Made by a program: the position numbers and the translations under genes
The notes under the pieces: generated by a model
Seen by the model: the letters and a program-made list of their open reading frames with translations, nothing else
Told to the model about the DNA's origin: nothing
The model's database searches: none
DNA from: Mariniphaga sp.
Lineage (GTDB): Bacteria; Bacteroidota; Bacteroidia; Bacteroidales; Prolixibacteraceae
Direction: 5' to 3'
DNA: 64,000 nucleotides
Assembly: GCA_019429205.1 (NCBI GenBank)
Contig: JAHYIT010000005.1
Span: 17,866 to 81,865, forward strand
In this document: positions 15,004 through 23,269 of the stretch, piece after piece
Position numbering within the stretch: the first letter of the stretch is position 1
How the letters are laid out: each line of letters opens with the position of its first letter

Positions 15004-17940
15004 ATGAGTGAAGAGAACAAATACTGGCATATTCTGGAAGAATTTGAGCCAATAAAAGATGTACGGAACCCAAAAGGCCGCGAGGAGGTGGTTAGTCCAA
15101 CATCGAGAAGAAATTTCCTTAAAGTACTGGGACTTGGAACAGCCTCCGCCGCATTGATTGCCTCTTGTAAACGACCTGTTGAAAAAGCAATTCCATATTT
15201 TATTAAACCTGAAGAAATTACACCGGGGAAAGCTGCCTATTATGCATCGTCGTACTTTAATCAAAACGAATTTTGCAATGTTCTGGTGAAAGTGCGCGAC
15301 AACCGGCCCATTAAACTGGAACCTAACCCGAAATCGGTAATTACACCCAACGGAACCAGCGGCCGTGTGCAGGCTTCGGTGCTCGATGTTTACAATATAA
15401 ACCGGTATCAACACCCGAAAAAAAACAGGGAAACCATAGACTGGGAAACAGCCGACAGTGAAATTGTTTCCCAATTGCGACAACTGGCTAATGAAGGAAA
15501 ACCTGTTATACTGCTTACCCCGACCATCATAAGTCCTTCAACAAAAAAACTGATTAGCGAATTTACTCAAACATTTAATGCTGAATGGCATCAGTACGAC
15601 GCCATACCCATGGACGGTTGGCGTGAAGCCAACAATCGTGTTTTTGGTACCAATTCGCTACCTGAATATCATTTCGAAAAAGCTGACTGTATTGTTTCTG
15701 TAGGTTGTGATTTTTTGGGAACCTGGCTTTCGCCGGTTGAGTTTTCCGGACAATATTCCAAACGGCGTGATTTATTTAACGGAGATGGTAATCTGACCAA
15801 ACATTACCAGATTGAAGCAGGCATGTCGCTTACCGGTTCCAATGCCGATATGCGTATCCGTGCTGAGCGGGCAGATTATGGCCGCATTCTGGCTTACATT
15901 TACAATCAGATGGCAAGCCAAAAAGGTGTGAGCTCCAACGATGCACCAACACCTCCGCAGGAAATTACCCAAAAACTGGATAAAGTTATTTCAGATCTTG
16001 CCGCCAGCGAAGGCAAATCACTGGTAGTTTGTGGCGATAATAATCCTGACTACCAGGTTCTGGTAAACAACATTAACCAATTACTGGGAAATGTTGGGAA
16101 CACCATTTTATTTGAACGGACTTACAATCATTTTCAGGGTTCAGAAAAAAGCCTCGAAACATTGCTGAATTCAAATCCGGGAGCCGTGATAATTTGGGAT
16201 GTGAACCCGGTTTACAATCATCCCGAATCAGATAGAATTAAGGCAGCAATAGAAAAAGCACCACTTTCGGTTGCGATCAGTGCATTGCCTGATGAAACCA
16301 CAGAGTTGTGTCAATACATTTTACCATCACCCGGCTACCTCGAATGTTGGGACGATGCAGAATACAAATCAGGTGTAGTTTCGGTGCTGCAACCCACCCT
16401 TCACAAACTGTTCGATGCACGCCAGGCGCAGGAATCGCTTTTAGCATGGCTGGGCGATGAAACCAGTTGGCGCGACACCATAAAAAACACCTGGACAGCT
16501 GACTATTTTCCGTTGCAAAACGAACAAAACGATCCTGACCGTTTTTGGGTGGAAACCCTCAAAAAAGGGGAACTGGTGGTGGATGCAACTCCGGTTTCTG
16601 TTTCCTTAAATTCAAATGAAATTGAAAGTTCAATACAAAAAATAAATACAGAAAAACAGGCCGATGGGATTACAGTTGAACTTTTTGAAAACATCAACAT
16701 CGGCACCGGGCATGGTCCGTTAAATCCGTGGCTGCAGGAAGTTCCCGATCCGGTTACCCGGATTGCCTGGGACAATTACGCTTCGGTTGCACCGTCGGTT
16801 GCCAGGCAAATGGGTATCCAAAACGGGGATATAGTTCAACTTGGAAACCTGACCATTCCGGCATTCGTTCAGCCGGGACAGGCAGAAAAAACCATCAGTA
16901 TTGCAGTAGGTTACGGCCGGAAAAAAGGAATTCCTGAAGAACTGATAACAGGTGTAAACGCTTACCCGCTTGCAAAAGTGAAAAACGGTTTCAGACTATT
17001 TACTTCTTCAGGGTTAAATTTGACCAAAACCGGGGGACACGAAGAAATGGCATTAGTACAAGGGCATCAGTCCATGGAAGGCCGTCCGATTGTCCGGGAA
17101 TCTACTTTGGACAAATGGAAGGAAAATCCGGCAGCCGGGAACGAACTTCATGAAGAAATTAAACATCACCATACCACTTTGTATGAGAAGCATGAATACA
17201 AAGGTCACAAGTGGGGAATGGCCATCGACCTGAATAAATGTATTGGTTGCAGCGCTTGTGTGCTGGCTTGTAACACCGAAAACAACATTCCGGTAGTGGG
17301 CAAAAAAGAAACTGCACGTCATCATGAGATGCACTGGATTCGGATTGACCGCTATTACAATGGTGAAGAGGAAAACCCTGAAGTTGTCCGCCAGCCTGTA
17401 ATGTGCCAGCACTGTGACAATGCACCCTGCGAAAATGTTTGTCCGGTAGCTGCTACCAACCATTCCAGCGAGGGGCTGAACCAGATGGCCTACAACCGTT
17501 GTATTGGAACGCGTTACTGTAATAACAACTGTCCTTACAAAGTGCGTCGTTTCAACTGGCTGGATTATACCGGTGCCGACGCCATTCCAAACAACCGGTT
17601 CGACCCGGCCAATATGACGCTTGATTTAAGCCGCATGCGCCATAATCCGGATGTAACGGTTCGTGCAAAAGGAGTTATTGAAAAATGTTCGTTCTGTGTA
17701 CAACGTATTCAGGAAAAGAAACTTACAGCTAAAAACGAGGGACGCCAACTGGAAGATGGAGAACTGCAACCGGCATGTCAGCAAGCCTGCCCGGCAGATG
17801 CCATCGTTTTTGGCGATTTAAATGATCCCAACAGCAAAGTTTCAAAAATGATGAAAGACCCGAGAAACTACCACTTGTTGGAAGAGTTGCATACTTTGCC
17901 AAGCGTAGGATATTTGACAAAAATCAGAAATAAAAGCTAA
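15004..17940 (+). CDS. actB: Alternative complex III subunit B, molybdopterin-oxidoreductase-like/Fe-S fusion
   Basis: 978 residues. A Tat-type sequence with S-R-R-N-F-L-K at 34-40 leads into a catalytic-subunit-like domain of the complex iron-sulfur molybdoenzyme family (about 60-700); in studied ActB this half has no molybdenum cofactor. The C-terminal ferredoxin-like half has four cysteine clusters, beginning at residues 746 (C-I-G-C-S-A-C), 801 (C-Q-H-C), 833 (C-I-G-T-R-Y-C) and 895/925 (C-S-F-C and C-Q-Q-A-C-P). These hold the Fe-S relay on the periplasmic side of the membrane. Transcribed with actA (42-bp gap) and actC (15-bp gap). The full length shows that B1 and B2 are fused, as usual in Bacteroidota. 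Confidence 0.93.
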   Translation: MSEENKYWHILEEFEPIKDVRNPKGREEVVSPTSRRNFLKVLGLGTASAALIASCKRPVEKAIPYFIKPEEITPGKAAYYASSYFNQNEFCNVLVKVRDNRPIKLEPNPKSVITPNGTSGRVQASVLDVYNINRYQHPKKNRETIDWETADSEIVSQLRQLANEGKPVILLTPTIISPSTKKLISEFTQTFNAEWHQYDAIPMDGWREANNRVFGTNSLPEYHFEKADCIVSVGCDFLGTWLSPVEFSGQYSKRRDLFNGDGNLTKHYQIEAGMSLTGSNADMRIRAERADYGRILAYIYNQMASQKGVSSNDAPTPPQEITQKLDKVISDLAASEGKSLVVCGDNNPDYQVLVNNINQLLGNVGNTILFERTYNHFQGSEKSLETLLNSNPGAVIIWDVNPVYNHPESDRIKAAIEKAPLSVAISALPDETTELCQYILPSPGYLECWDDAEYKSGVVSVLQPTLHKLFDARQAQESLLAWLGDETSWRDTIKNTWTADYFPLQNEQNDPDRFWVETLKKGELVVDATPVSVSLNSNEIESSIQKINTEKQADGITVELFENINIGTGHGPLNPWLQEVPDPVTRIAWDNYASVAPSVARQMGIQNGDIVQLGNLTIPAFVQPGQAEKTISIAVGYGRKKGIPEELITGVNAYPLAKVKNGFRLFTSSGLNLTKTGGHEEMALVQGHQSMEGRPIVRESTLDKWKENPAAGNELHEEIKHHHTTLYEKHEYKGHKWGMAIDLNKCIGCSACVLACNTENNIPVVGKKETARHHEMHWIRIDRYYNGEEENPEVVRQPVMCQHCDNAPCENVCPVAATNHSSEGLNQMAYNRCIGTRYCNNNCPYKVRRFNWLDYTGADAIPNNRFDPANMTLDLSRMRHNPDVTVRAKGVIEKCSFCVQRIQEKKLTAKNEGRQLEDGELQPACQQACPADAIVFGDLNDPNSKVSKMMKDPRNYHLLEELHTLPSVGYLTKIRNKS

Positions 17941-17955
17941 AACTAACACCTTAAG

Positions 17956-19350
17956 ATGATGCATGTATCACCGGTTAGAGAGCCATTAATTAACGGAGAA
18001 AAAAGTTACAGCGACATTACTAATGATGTAATGGCGCCCATAAAAGCCAAACCCGGAAAACTCTGGTTTGCCGGGCTGACAGTTTCTGTTATTGTAATGC
18101 TTATAGGATTTGCCATGATTGGTTACACCGTTTGGTTTGGAATTGGAACATGGGGTGTTAACCGTACCATTGGCTGGGGATGGAGTATCACCAACTTTGT
18201 TTGGTGGGTAGGTATCGGTCATGCCGGTACTTTTATTTCCGCCATTCTGTTGTTATTCCGGCAAAAATGGCGAACCAGTATTAACCGGTCAGCCGAAGCC
18301 ATGACGATTTTTGCAGTGATGTGTGCCGGGATTTTCCCGCTCATCCACATGGGGCGTTTGCCGCTGGGATTTTTTATCTTTCCCTATCCTAATACCCGTG
18401 AATTATGGGTAAACTTCAATTCACCGCTATTATGGGACGTGTTTGCCATAACCACTTATTTTCTCGTGTCGTTGCTTTTCTGGTACTTTGGACTCATTCC
18501 CGATTTAGGTACTATCCGCGACCGCATGAAAACATTGTGGAAGAAAAAGGTATATAATTTTTTAAGTTTCGGTTGGAAGGGTTCGGCACGCCACTGGCAT
18601 CGCCACGAATCCATGAGTTTAATACTGGCTGGTTTGGCAGCTCCTCTTGTACTTTCGGTGCACACCATTGTTAGTTTCGACTTTGCCACATCTGTAATTC
18701 CAGGGTGGCACACTACCATATTCCCGCCTTATTTTGTGTCGGGAGCGGTATTTTCGGGGTTTGCCATGGTGCTTACCCTGATGATTGTCACCCGAAAAGC
18801 GCTTAACCTGCAGGAATACATTACTGTTGGACATGTTGAATCGATGAACAAGGTAATTATTGCTACAGGTTCAATCGTTGGAATAGCCTATATTACTGAA
18901 TTATTTATGGCCTGGTACAGCGGTGTGGAATACGAACGCTATGCGTTTATGAACAGGGCGCTGGGGCCGTATGCATGGGCTTACTGGATTATGATGACGT
19001 GCAACGTGATTTCCCCGCAGTTGCTGTGGATTAAGAAGTTGCGCCGGAACCTCGCATTCACTTTTGTGCTGTCAATTTTCATAAACATTGGAATGTGGTT
19101 TGAACGTTTTGTAATTGTAGTTACTTCACTGCATCGCGATTACCTGCCTTCAAGCTGGTCGATGTATAAACCTACTATCGTGGAAGTTGCCATTTACATG
19201 GGAACTTTCGGCTTGTTTTTCACCCTGTTTTTCATTTTCATCAGGGTATTTCCGGTTATTGCCATGGCTGAAGTGAAATCAGTAGCCCGTTCTTCTGCCC
19301 GGAAATTTCTGGGAAAACCGGTAAAAAAACAAAAAACAAAAAATCAGTAG
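17956..19350 (+). CDS. actC: Alternative complex III subunit C, NrfD/PsrC-like membrane subunit
   Basis: 464 residues with about ten transmembrane helices. The pattern F-V-W-W-V-G-I-G-H-A-G-T in the second helical pair and the R-x-P-L-G-F...P-Y-P segment are typical of NrfD/PsrC-type quinol-binding subunits. ActC provides a quinol-oxidation site and anchors ActB. It follows actB by 15 bp and is 2 bp upstream of actD, which fits one operon. The C-terminus is a short lysine-rich cytoplasmic tail. Confidence 0.92.
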   Translation: MMHVSPVREPLINGEKSYSDITNDVMAPIKAKPGKLWFAGLTVSVIVMLIGFAMIGYTVWFGIGTWGVNRTIGWGWSITNFVWWVGIGHAGTFISAILLLFRQKWRTSINRSAEAMTIFAVMCAGIFPLIHMGRLPLGFFIFPYPNTRELWVNFNSPLLWDVFAITTYFLVSLLFWYFGLIPDLGTIRDRMKTLWKKKVYNFLSFGWKGSARHWHRHESMSLILAGLAAPLVLSVHTIVSFDFATSVIPGWHTTIFPPYFVSGAVFSGFAMVLTLMIVTRKALNLQEYITVGHVESMNKVIIATGSIVGIAYITELFMAWYSGVEYERYAFMNRALGPYAWAYWIMMTCNVISPQLLWIKKLRRNLAFTFVLSIFINIGMWFERFVIVVTSLHRDYLPSSWSMYKPTIVEVAIYMGTFGLFFTLFFIFIRVFPVIAMAEVKSVARSSARKFLGKPVKKQKTKNQ

Positions 19351-19352
19351 TT

Positions 19353-19874
19353 ATGGGAGCAATAATTTACGGACATTTTACCGATGAGCTGGAACTGCTG
19401 GATGCAGTAAAAGAACTGAAAGACAAAGGAATTCGAATTGCAGATGTACGTACTCCTTTTCCGGTGCACGGCCTGGATGCCGCATTAAAATTTCCCCGGT
19501 CGCATTTACCCAAAGTTGCTTTTGTTGCCGGTGTAATCGGAGGATCGCTTGGATTACTTTTTCAGGTTTGGGTTTTTACCAAAGGCTGGCCACTTAATAT
19601 TGGCGGAAAGCCGCATTTGTCTTTACCCTCTTTTGTTCCGGTAACCTTTGAACTAACCATTCTTTTTGCTGCTTTTGCAATGGGAATTGCATTTCTTCTG
19701 CGGTCGAACCTGGGGCCCGGAAAAATTCCGGATATTCTGGATGAAGAGGTTACCAATGATCATTTTCAGGTAATTCTCACCGTAAAAAACAATAGTCTTT
19801 CAGAAGTTGAACTTGCCGAAGCACTGGCAGCTACCGGTGCACTCGATGTAAAACAAGTAAATGAAGAGAAATGA
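19353..19874 (+). CDS. actD: Alternative complex III subunit D (DUF3341)
   Basis: 173 residues. An N-terminal soluble alpha/beta segment begins Y-G-H-F-T-D-E-L-E-L and is followed by two transmembrane helices (about 52-73 and 98-118) and a short C-terminal domain, the layout of DUF3341 subunits. It is a small accessory membrane subunit of the quinol:cytochrome c oxidoreductase. Its stop overlaps the next ATG as ATGA at 19871-19874, implying translational coupling. Confidence 0.9.
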   Translation: MGAIIYGHFTDELELLDAVKELKDKGIRIADVRTPFPVHGLDAALKFPRSHLPKVAFVAGVIGGSLGLLFQVWVFTKGWPLNIGGKPHLSLPSFVPVTFELTILFAAFAMGIAFLLRSNLGPGKIPDILDEEVTNDHFQVILTVKNNSLSEVELAEALAATGALDVKQVNEEK

Positions 19875-21064
19875 TGAAAAAACAAAATATACCGGAACCG
19901 GTTCCATTTAAATTTGGAAAAAAACTGAAAACATATCTCGGAATTGCAGCAGGTGTTGGTTTGCTTGCCCTTTTAATTGCAGTTTTTTTACAGCAGTTGC
20001 CATCGGAACGAATCTGGGCCAATTTGTGGATGAATGCGCTTATGTTTTTGTTTCTTGGCCTGGGAGCACTTTTCTTTTGGACGGTAAATACGTTAGGCGA
20101 ATCCACCTGGCAAATCAACATTCAACGCATTATGGAATCGATGGGTTTAACCATTCCGTTTGCCGTTATCCTTTTTATTGTTGCTTTTCCGGGGTTGAAA
20201 GATTTGTTTGAGTGGACCCACACCGAACACCTCGACAAAATTTTACAGAAAAAAGAAGCCTATCTGAATTTTCCATTTTGGTTGTTTCGGTTTGCCGTTT
20301 ATTTTGGATTGTGGAGCTTCTTTGCCTTTTACCTGCGAAAAATATCGGTAAAAAACGACTTTGAACCTTATGAGAAGTTTCTTGCGCGCCTGCGGGCAAC
20401 TTCGGGGTGGTTTATGGTTATTTTTGCCATAACCAGTTCCATGGCTGCCTGGGACTGGCTCATGTCTATCGACGCGCACTGGTTCAGCACGCTCTACGGC
20501 TGGTACATTTTTTCCGGAATGTTTGTCTCTGCGGTTGCCGTAATTATTCTTATTACCATTGCTTTCCGGCATTTTGGAATTTTGCCAAACGTAAATGCCG
20601 AACATTTGCACGATTTGGGAAAATATTTGTTCGGGTTCAGTATTTTCTGGGCGTATTTATGGATTAGCCAGTACCTGCTGATTTGGTACAGCAACATACC
20701 TGAAGAAACTGTATATTATGTGGAACGTGTAAACAATTTCGGAACCATTTTCTATGTAAATGTTATAACCAATTTCCTGTTCCCGTTTCTGGCACTTATG
20801 ACACGCGGAGCCAAACGACAGCAATTATATCTGGCTATAGTAGCTGTAATTGTGCTGATGGGCCATTACCTTGATTTATACCTGGCCATTATGCCGGGAG
20901 CGGTCGGCCGGGAAAATGCATCCATCGGCTTGCTGGAAATTGGATTGCCATTTTTTTACCTGGCAGCATTTCTGACCTTGTTTTTTATCTTTTTTGAAAA
21001 AGCGAAACCCGTACCCGAGAATCATCCTTATTTTATTGAAAGTTCAGACTATGAAAATATTTAA
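19871..21064 (+). CDS. actF: Alternative complex III subunit F, second quinol-type membrane subunit
   Basis: 397 residues with about ten transmembrane helices, distantly similar to ActC and recognisable by the D-W-L-M-S-I-D-A-H-W-F-S-T motif in a central helix. In known complexes ActF is a homologue of ActC. Translation is coupled to actD by a 4-bp overlap, and its 3' end overlaps the next ATG at 21051. In the order usually reported (ActABCDEF) the monohaem subunit precedes F; here F comes first. Confidence 0.9.
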   Translation: MMKKQNIPEPVPFKFGKKLKTYLGIAAGVGLLALLIAVFLQQLPSERIWANLWMNALMFLFLGLGALFFWTVNTLGESTWQINIQRIMESMGLTIPFAVILFIVAFPGLKDLFEWTHTEHLDKILQKKEAYLNFPFWLFRFAVYFGLWSFFAFYLRKISVKNDFEPYEKFLARLRATSGWFMVIFAITSSMAAWDWLMSIDAHWFSTLYGWYIFSGMFVSAVAVIILITIAFRHFGILPNVNAEHLHDLGKYLFGFSIFWAYLWISQYLLIWYSNIPEETVYYVERVNNFGTIFYVNVITNFLFPFLALMTRGAKRQQLYLAIVAVIVLMGHYLDLYLAIMPGAVGRENASIGLLEIGLPFFYLAAFLTLFFIFFEKAKPVPENHPYFIESSDYENI

Positions 21065-21620
21065 GCTTAATAAACATTGGATTGGCGTTTTTTCGGCAGT
21101 TATACTGCTTGCATCCTGCGACCATAACCGGAACGAACCCGGCTGGAGTTTTTTTAACGACATGGAACATTCGCAGGCTTATGAAACCTGGAGCGAAAAT
21201 CCCAACCTCCCGGAAGGGAAAACCATGACCAGCCCGGTGGAGGGTACAGTGGCCATTCATGAATATGCTTTTGGATTTGTAAAAACGCCTGAAGATGAAT
21301 TAAAAGCCGCTTCTCTCGAAAACCCCCTGTCCGGCGAGTTCAATTTGGAGCACGCAAAACTTAGATATGAACAATACTGCATTATTTGCCACGGCGAAAA
21401 AGGCGACGGACAAGGTCACCTGTTTAAAAGTGGGAAATACCCAATTCCACCTGCCAGTTACAAAGCCGAACGCGCCATGCAAAAAACCGACGGGCAATTG
21501 TTCCACAACATCAGGGTTGGTTTTGGTGTGATGGGCGCTCACGGGCCACAACTTTCGGTGGAAGATACGTGGCAGTTGGTGAACTATATCAGGTACCTGC
21601 AGTCTCAGGAGGTTGAATAA
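21051..21620 (+). CDS. actE: Alternative complex III subunit E, monohaem cytochrome c lipoprotein
   Basis: 189 residues from the ATG at 21051. A start 57 bp further upstream lies inside actF and would bury the lipoprotein signal. The N-terminus is a lipobox, L-L-A-S-C (Cys23), so the protein is membrane-anchored. One haem site C-I-I-C-H is at 110-114 with the likely distal Met in G-V-M-G near 151. It is expected to hand electrons from ActA to a soluble cytochrome c or directly to a terminal oxidase. It overlaps actF by 14 bp and is the last gene of the operon; no cytochrome oxidase gene follows in this window. Confidence 0.9.
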   Translation: MKIFKLNKHWIGVFSAVILLASCDHNRNEPGWSFFNDMEHSQAYETWSENPNLPEGKTMTSPVEGTVAIHEYAFGFVKTPEDELKAASLENPLSGEFNLEHAKLRYEQYCIICHGEKGDGQGHLFKSGKYPIPPASYKAERAMQKTDGQLFHNIRVGFGVMGAHGPQLSVEDTWQLVNYIRYLQSQEVE

Positions 21621-21676
21621 AATTCCGCGTTTATTGCCCTGTTCCGAAACCAAATTCATCTATTTGAGGCTTCCGT

Positions 21677-22273
21677 CTAAGATTCCTCCACCTTTTCAAC
21701 CGGAATTTTTTTGCCGATGAAATAGTCAATCAGGTTACTCATCAGTTTAACCTTTTCCGGACCATCTTTTACCTGTTCAACCAGTTTAAATGACAGGAGC
21801 GTGTTTTGCAGATCAATTAAGTCGTTGTGGTAAGATTTTAGTTGTTTTACCGTACGGTTGTACAAATAGAAAAATACACCTGAAATGAACTCTGTAATAA
21901 TACCTGAAATGCCGCTCAGGTAGGCAATATTCATTTTTTCACCGTGACCAAAATAACCCAGCACAATTCCGGTTACAATTAGCAAAAAGCCAACCACGCC
22001 AACCATTAATGAGAAACTAAAACTCAGAAATGAATAGCATTTTACTTCATCGTAGTATTCTTCAAGCCGCGTAACATTTAGTTCAATCAGCTTGTTGATA
22101 TAATCTTCCGGTTCTTCTGTTTCTGAGAACCCCAGTAAAAGGTCAATTTTACTTTCGTTTTGCTGAATTTTTTCTTTGTTCCTGGTAGCTTCTAAATGAA
22201 CATAAATACCAAAAAAAATTAAAAAAAGTACAATAATCCACAAAAATACAAGCAACCAAACGGGCAGTAACAA
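21677..22273 (-). CDS. Unknown three-helix membrane protein with coiled segments (TRADD-N-associated-TM-like?)
   Basis: 198 residues beginning at a TTG (22273), because an in-frame TAG lies three codons earlier. One transmembrane helix is near 3-24, then a charged helical stretch, then a tight two-helix hairpin (about 85-107 and 117-138), then a helical tail rich in K/L/D. The hairpin with the pattern I-S-G-I-I-T-E-F-I-S-G-V-F-F-Y-L-Y resembles the two-helix membrane module described next to TRADD-N-like domains in bacterial conflict proteins. That likeness is from memory and unverified. The 55-residue ORF upstream (22280-22447) is in the same frame. Convergent with actE, 56 bp apart. Confidence 0.55.
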   Translation of the reverse strand: MLLPVWLLVFLWIIVLFLIFFGIYVHLEATRNKEKIQQNESKIDLLLGFSETEEPEDYINKLIELNVTRLEEYYDEVKCYSFLSFSFSLMVGVVGFLLIVTGIVLGYFGHGEKMNIAYLSGISGIITEFISGVFFYLYNRTVKQLKSYHNDLIDLQNTLLSFKLVEQVKDGPEKVKLMSNLIDYFIGKKIPVEKVEES

Positions 22274-22279
22274 AACGCT

Positions 22280-22447
22280 CTAATGATGCAACAATACAAA
22301 AGTGAGGGGAATAATAGCAAATATTACACAACCAACCACCTGGTTCCTAAGATCTTCCTTTCTGGACTCAATTTTCAGATTCTCGTTCCTTAAACTCTGA
22401 ATTTTATATCCCTGAAGCGCTGTTTGACCCTCCAAATAATCTTTCAT
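22280..22447 (-). CDS. Small coiled-coil/transmembrane ORF ending in amber, same frame as next gene
   Basis: A 55-residue frame begins at ATG 22447 (M-K-D-Y-L-E-G-Q-T). It has a heptad-like charged helix (about 10-36, Q-S-L-R-N-E-N-L-K-I-E), then a hydrophobic segment (37-53) ending L-L-H-H and a TAG at 22280-22282. The 198-residue gene downstream continues in the same frame seven bases later. It is either a separate small membrane protein with coupled translation, or the N-terminus of one longer protein (about 257 residues) split by an amber mutation. No recognisable family. Confidence 0.45.
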   Translation of the reverse strand: MKDYLEGQTALQGYKIQSLRNENLKIESRKEDLRNQVVGCVIFAIIPLTFVLLHH

Positions 22448-22680
22448 AAAATGCTCATTTAATTGTGGAATTCTTTAGTCAACTCAAATCGATAACCTAT
22501 TTGCAATGTACGGCATTCATTTATTAAAAGCAACATCTGTTTTACCTTTGCCTATTTAATAAAGTTGATTTTTTTTGTTGATTCAATGATATATGTTTTG
22601 AATTGACAAAATATGGTTTCAGATAATATACTTTTTAACCTAAGGTTTAGTTTCTACTGAGACTGTTATCCATTAACGGT
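22448..22680. other. AT-rich non-coding gap
   Basis: Nothing convincing was seen here: no long frame, no strong hairpin and no complete -33/-7 promoter. It separates two minus-strand genes of unknown function. Confidence 0.5.
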
Positions 22681-23169
22681 TTACACATTCTTTGACTTTA
22701 GCTTAACTATTAATTCTCTAAATAATAATATGATTAAAAGAATTATTAGAATTACTATAATCTCTCGAATTGTTTTAAAAAAGTCATGCTTTTTATATTT
22801 TTCAATAAATTGCCACGGAGATAATAATGTTATTTCACTTAAATTGTATTGATTGTTTATTGATTCTATGTTATTAAATTTTTGAACTTCTGCATTGTCC
22901 GTTATTACAAAATATTCTTTTGTTGAATTTGAAAAACAAATAATTATATTAGAAATTCTGTTTATTTTTGAAATTGAGGTAATTATTTTTTCATAATCAT
23001 CATTTGTCTTTTTTAAGAGACTATAATTTGAAAAATAATCAACTTTTTCTAAATATAAGGAATCTGACAATGGATACAAGTCTTGTGGCAAATCAATCCA
23101 TTTTTTCATCACGAACAAAAAAGATAATAGAAGTAATAAACTTAAAGTAAATAATAATAATCTTTTCAT
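22681..23169 (-). CDS. Unknown bitopic membrane protein beside bacteriocin-like lipoprotein
   Basis: 162 residues. The N-terminus is a strong hydrophobic helix (4-20), residues 25-125 are a polar, Asn/Ser/Ile-rich soluble domain, and a second helix (about 134-154) is followed by a short basic tail. The layout suggests two membrane passes with the middle domain outside the cytoplasm. Base composition is distinctly more AT-rich than in the housekeeping flanks. It lies 100 bp downstream of the lipoprotein gene on the same strand, across a hairpin-forming repeat. No family recognised; an immunity or accessory role for its neighbour is a guess only. Confidence 0.6.
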   Translation of the reverse strand: MKRLLLFTLSLLLLLSFLFVMKKWIDLPQDLYPLSDSLYLEKVDYFSNYSLLKKTNDDYEKIITSISKINRISNIIICFSNSTKEYFVITDNAEVQKFNNIESINNQYNLSEITLLSPWQFIEKYKKHDFFKTIREIIVILIILLIILLFRELIVKLKSKNV

Positions 23170-23185
23170 TTTGCTATTTTTTTTT

Positions 23186-23262
23186 AAGGCTGCCTCGAAA
23201 TAAGATAAATATGTATTGTAATGATAAATACACAGTTTTTATTTCATATTCAAGGCAGCCTT
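23186..23262. repeat. Inverted repeat between two accessory genes
   Basis: AAGGCTGCCT (23186-23195) pairs with AGGCAGCCTT (23253-23262), perfect over 10 bp. Inside, GAAATAA (23197-23203) can pair with TTATTTC (23239-23245). The remaining loop is AT-rich. On the minus-strand transcript a run of A, not T, follows the stem, so it is not a standard terminator. It could be a small mobile-element remnant or an mRNA-stability hairpin between the two genes. Confidence 0.55.
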
Positions 23263-23269
23263 TATTGTG

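Noticed and set aside
22149..22331. 60-codon frame overlapping the 5' end of the three-helix membrane protein
   Set aside because: Different frame, no recognisable content, and it crosses two coherent frames.
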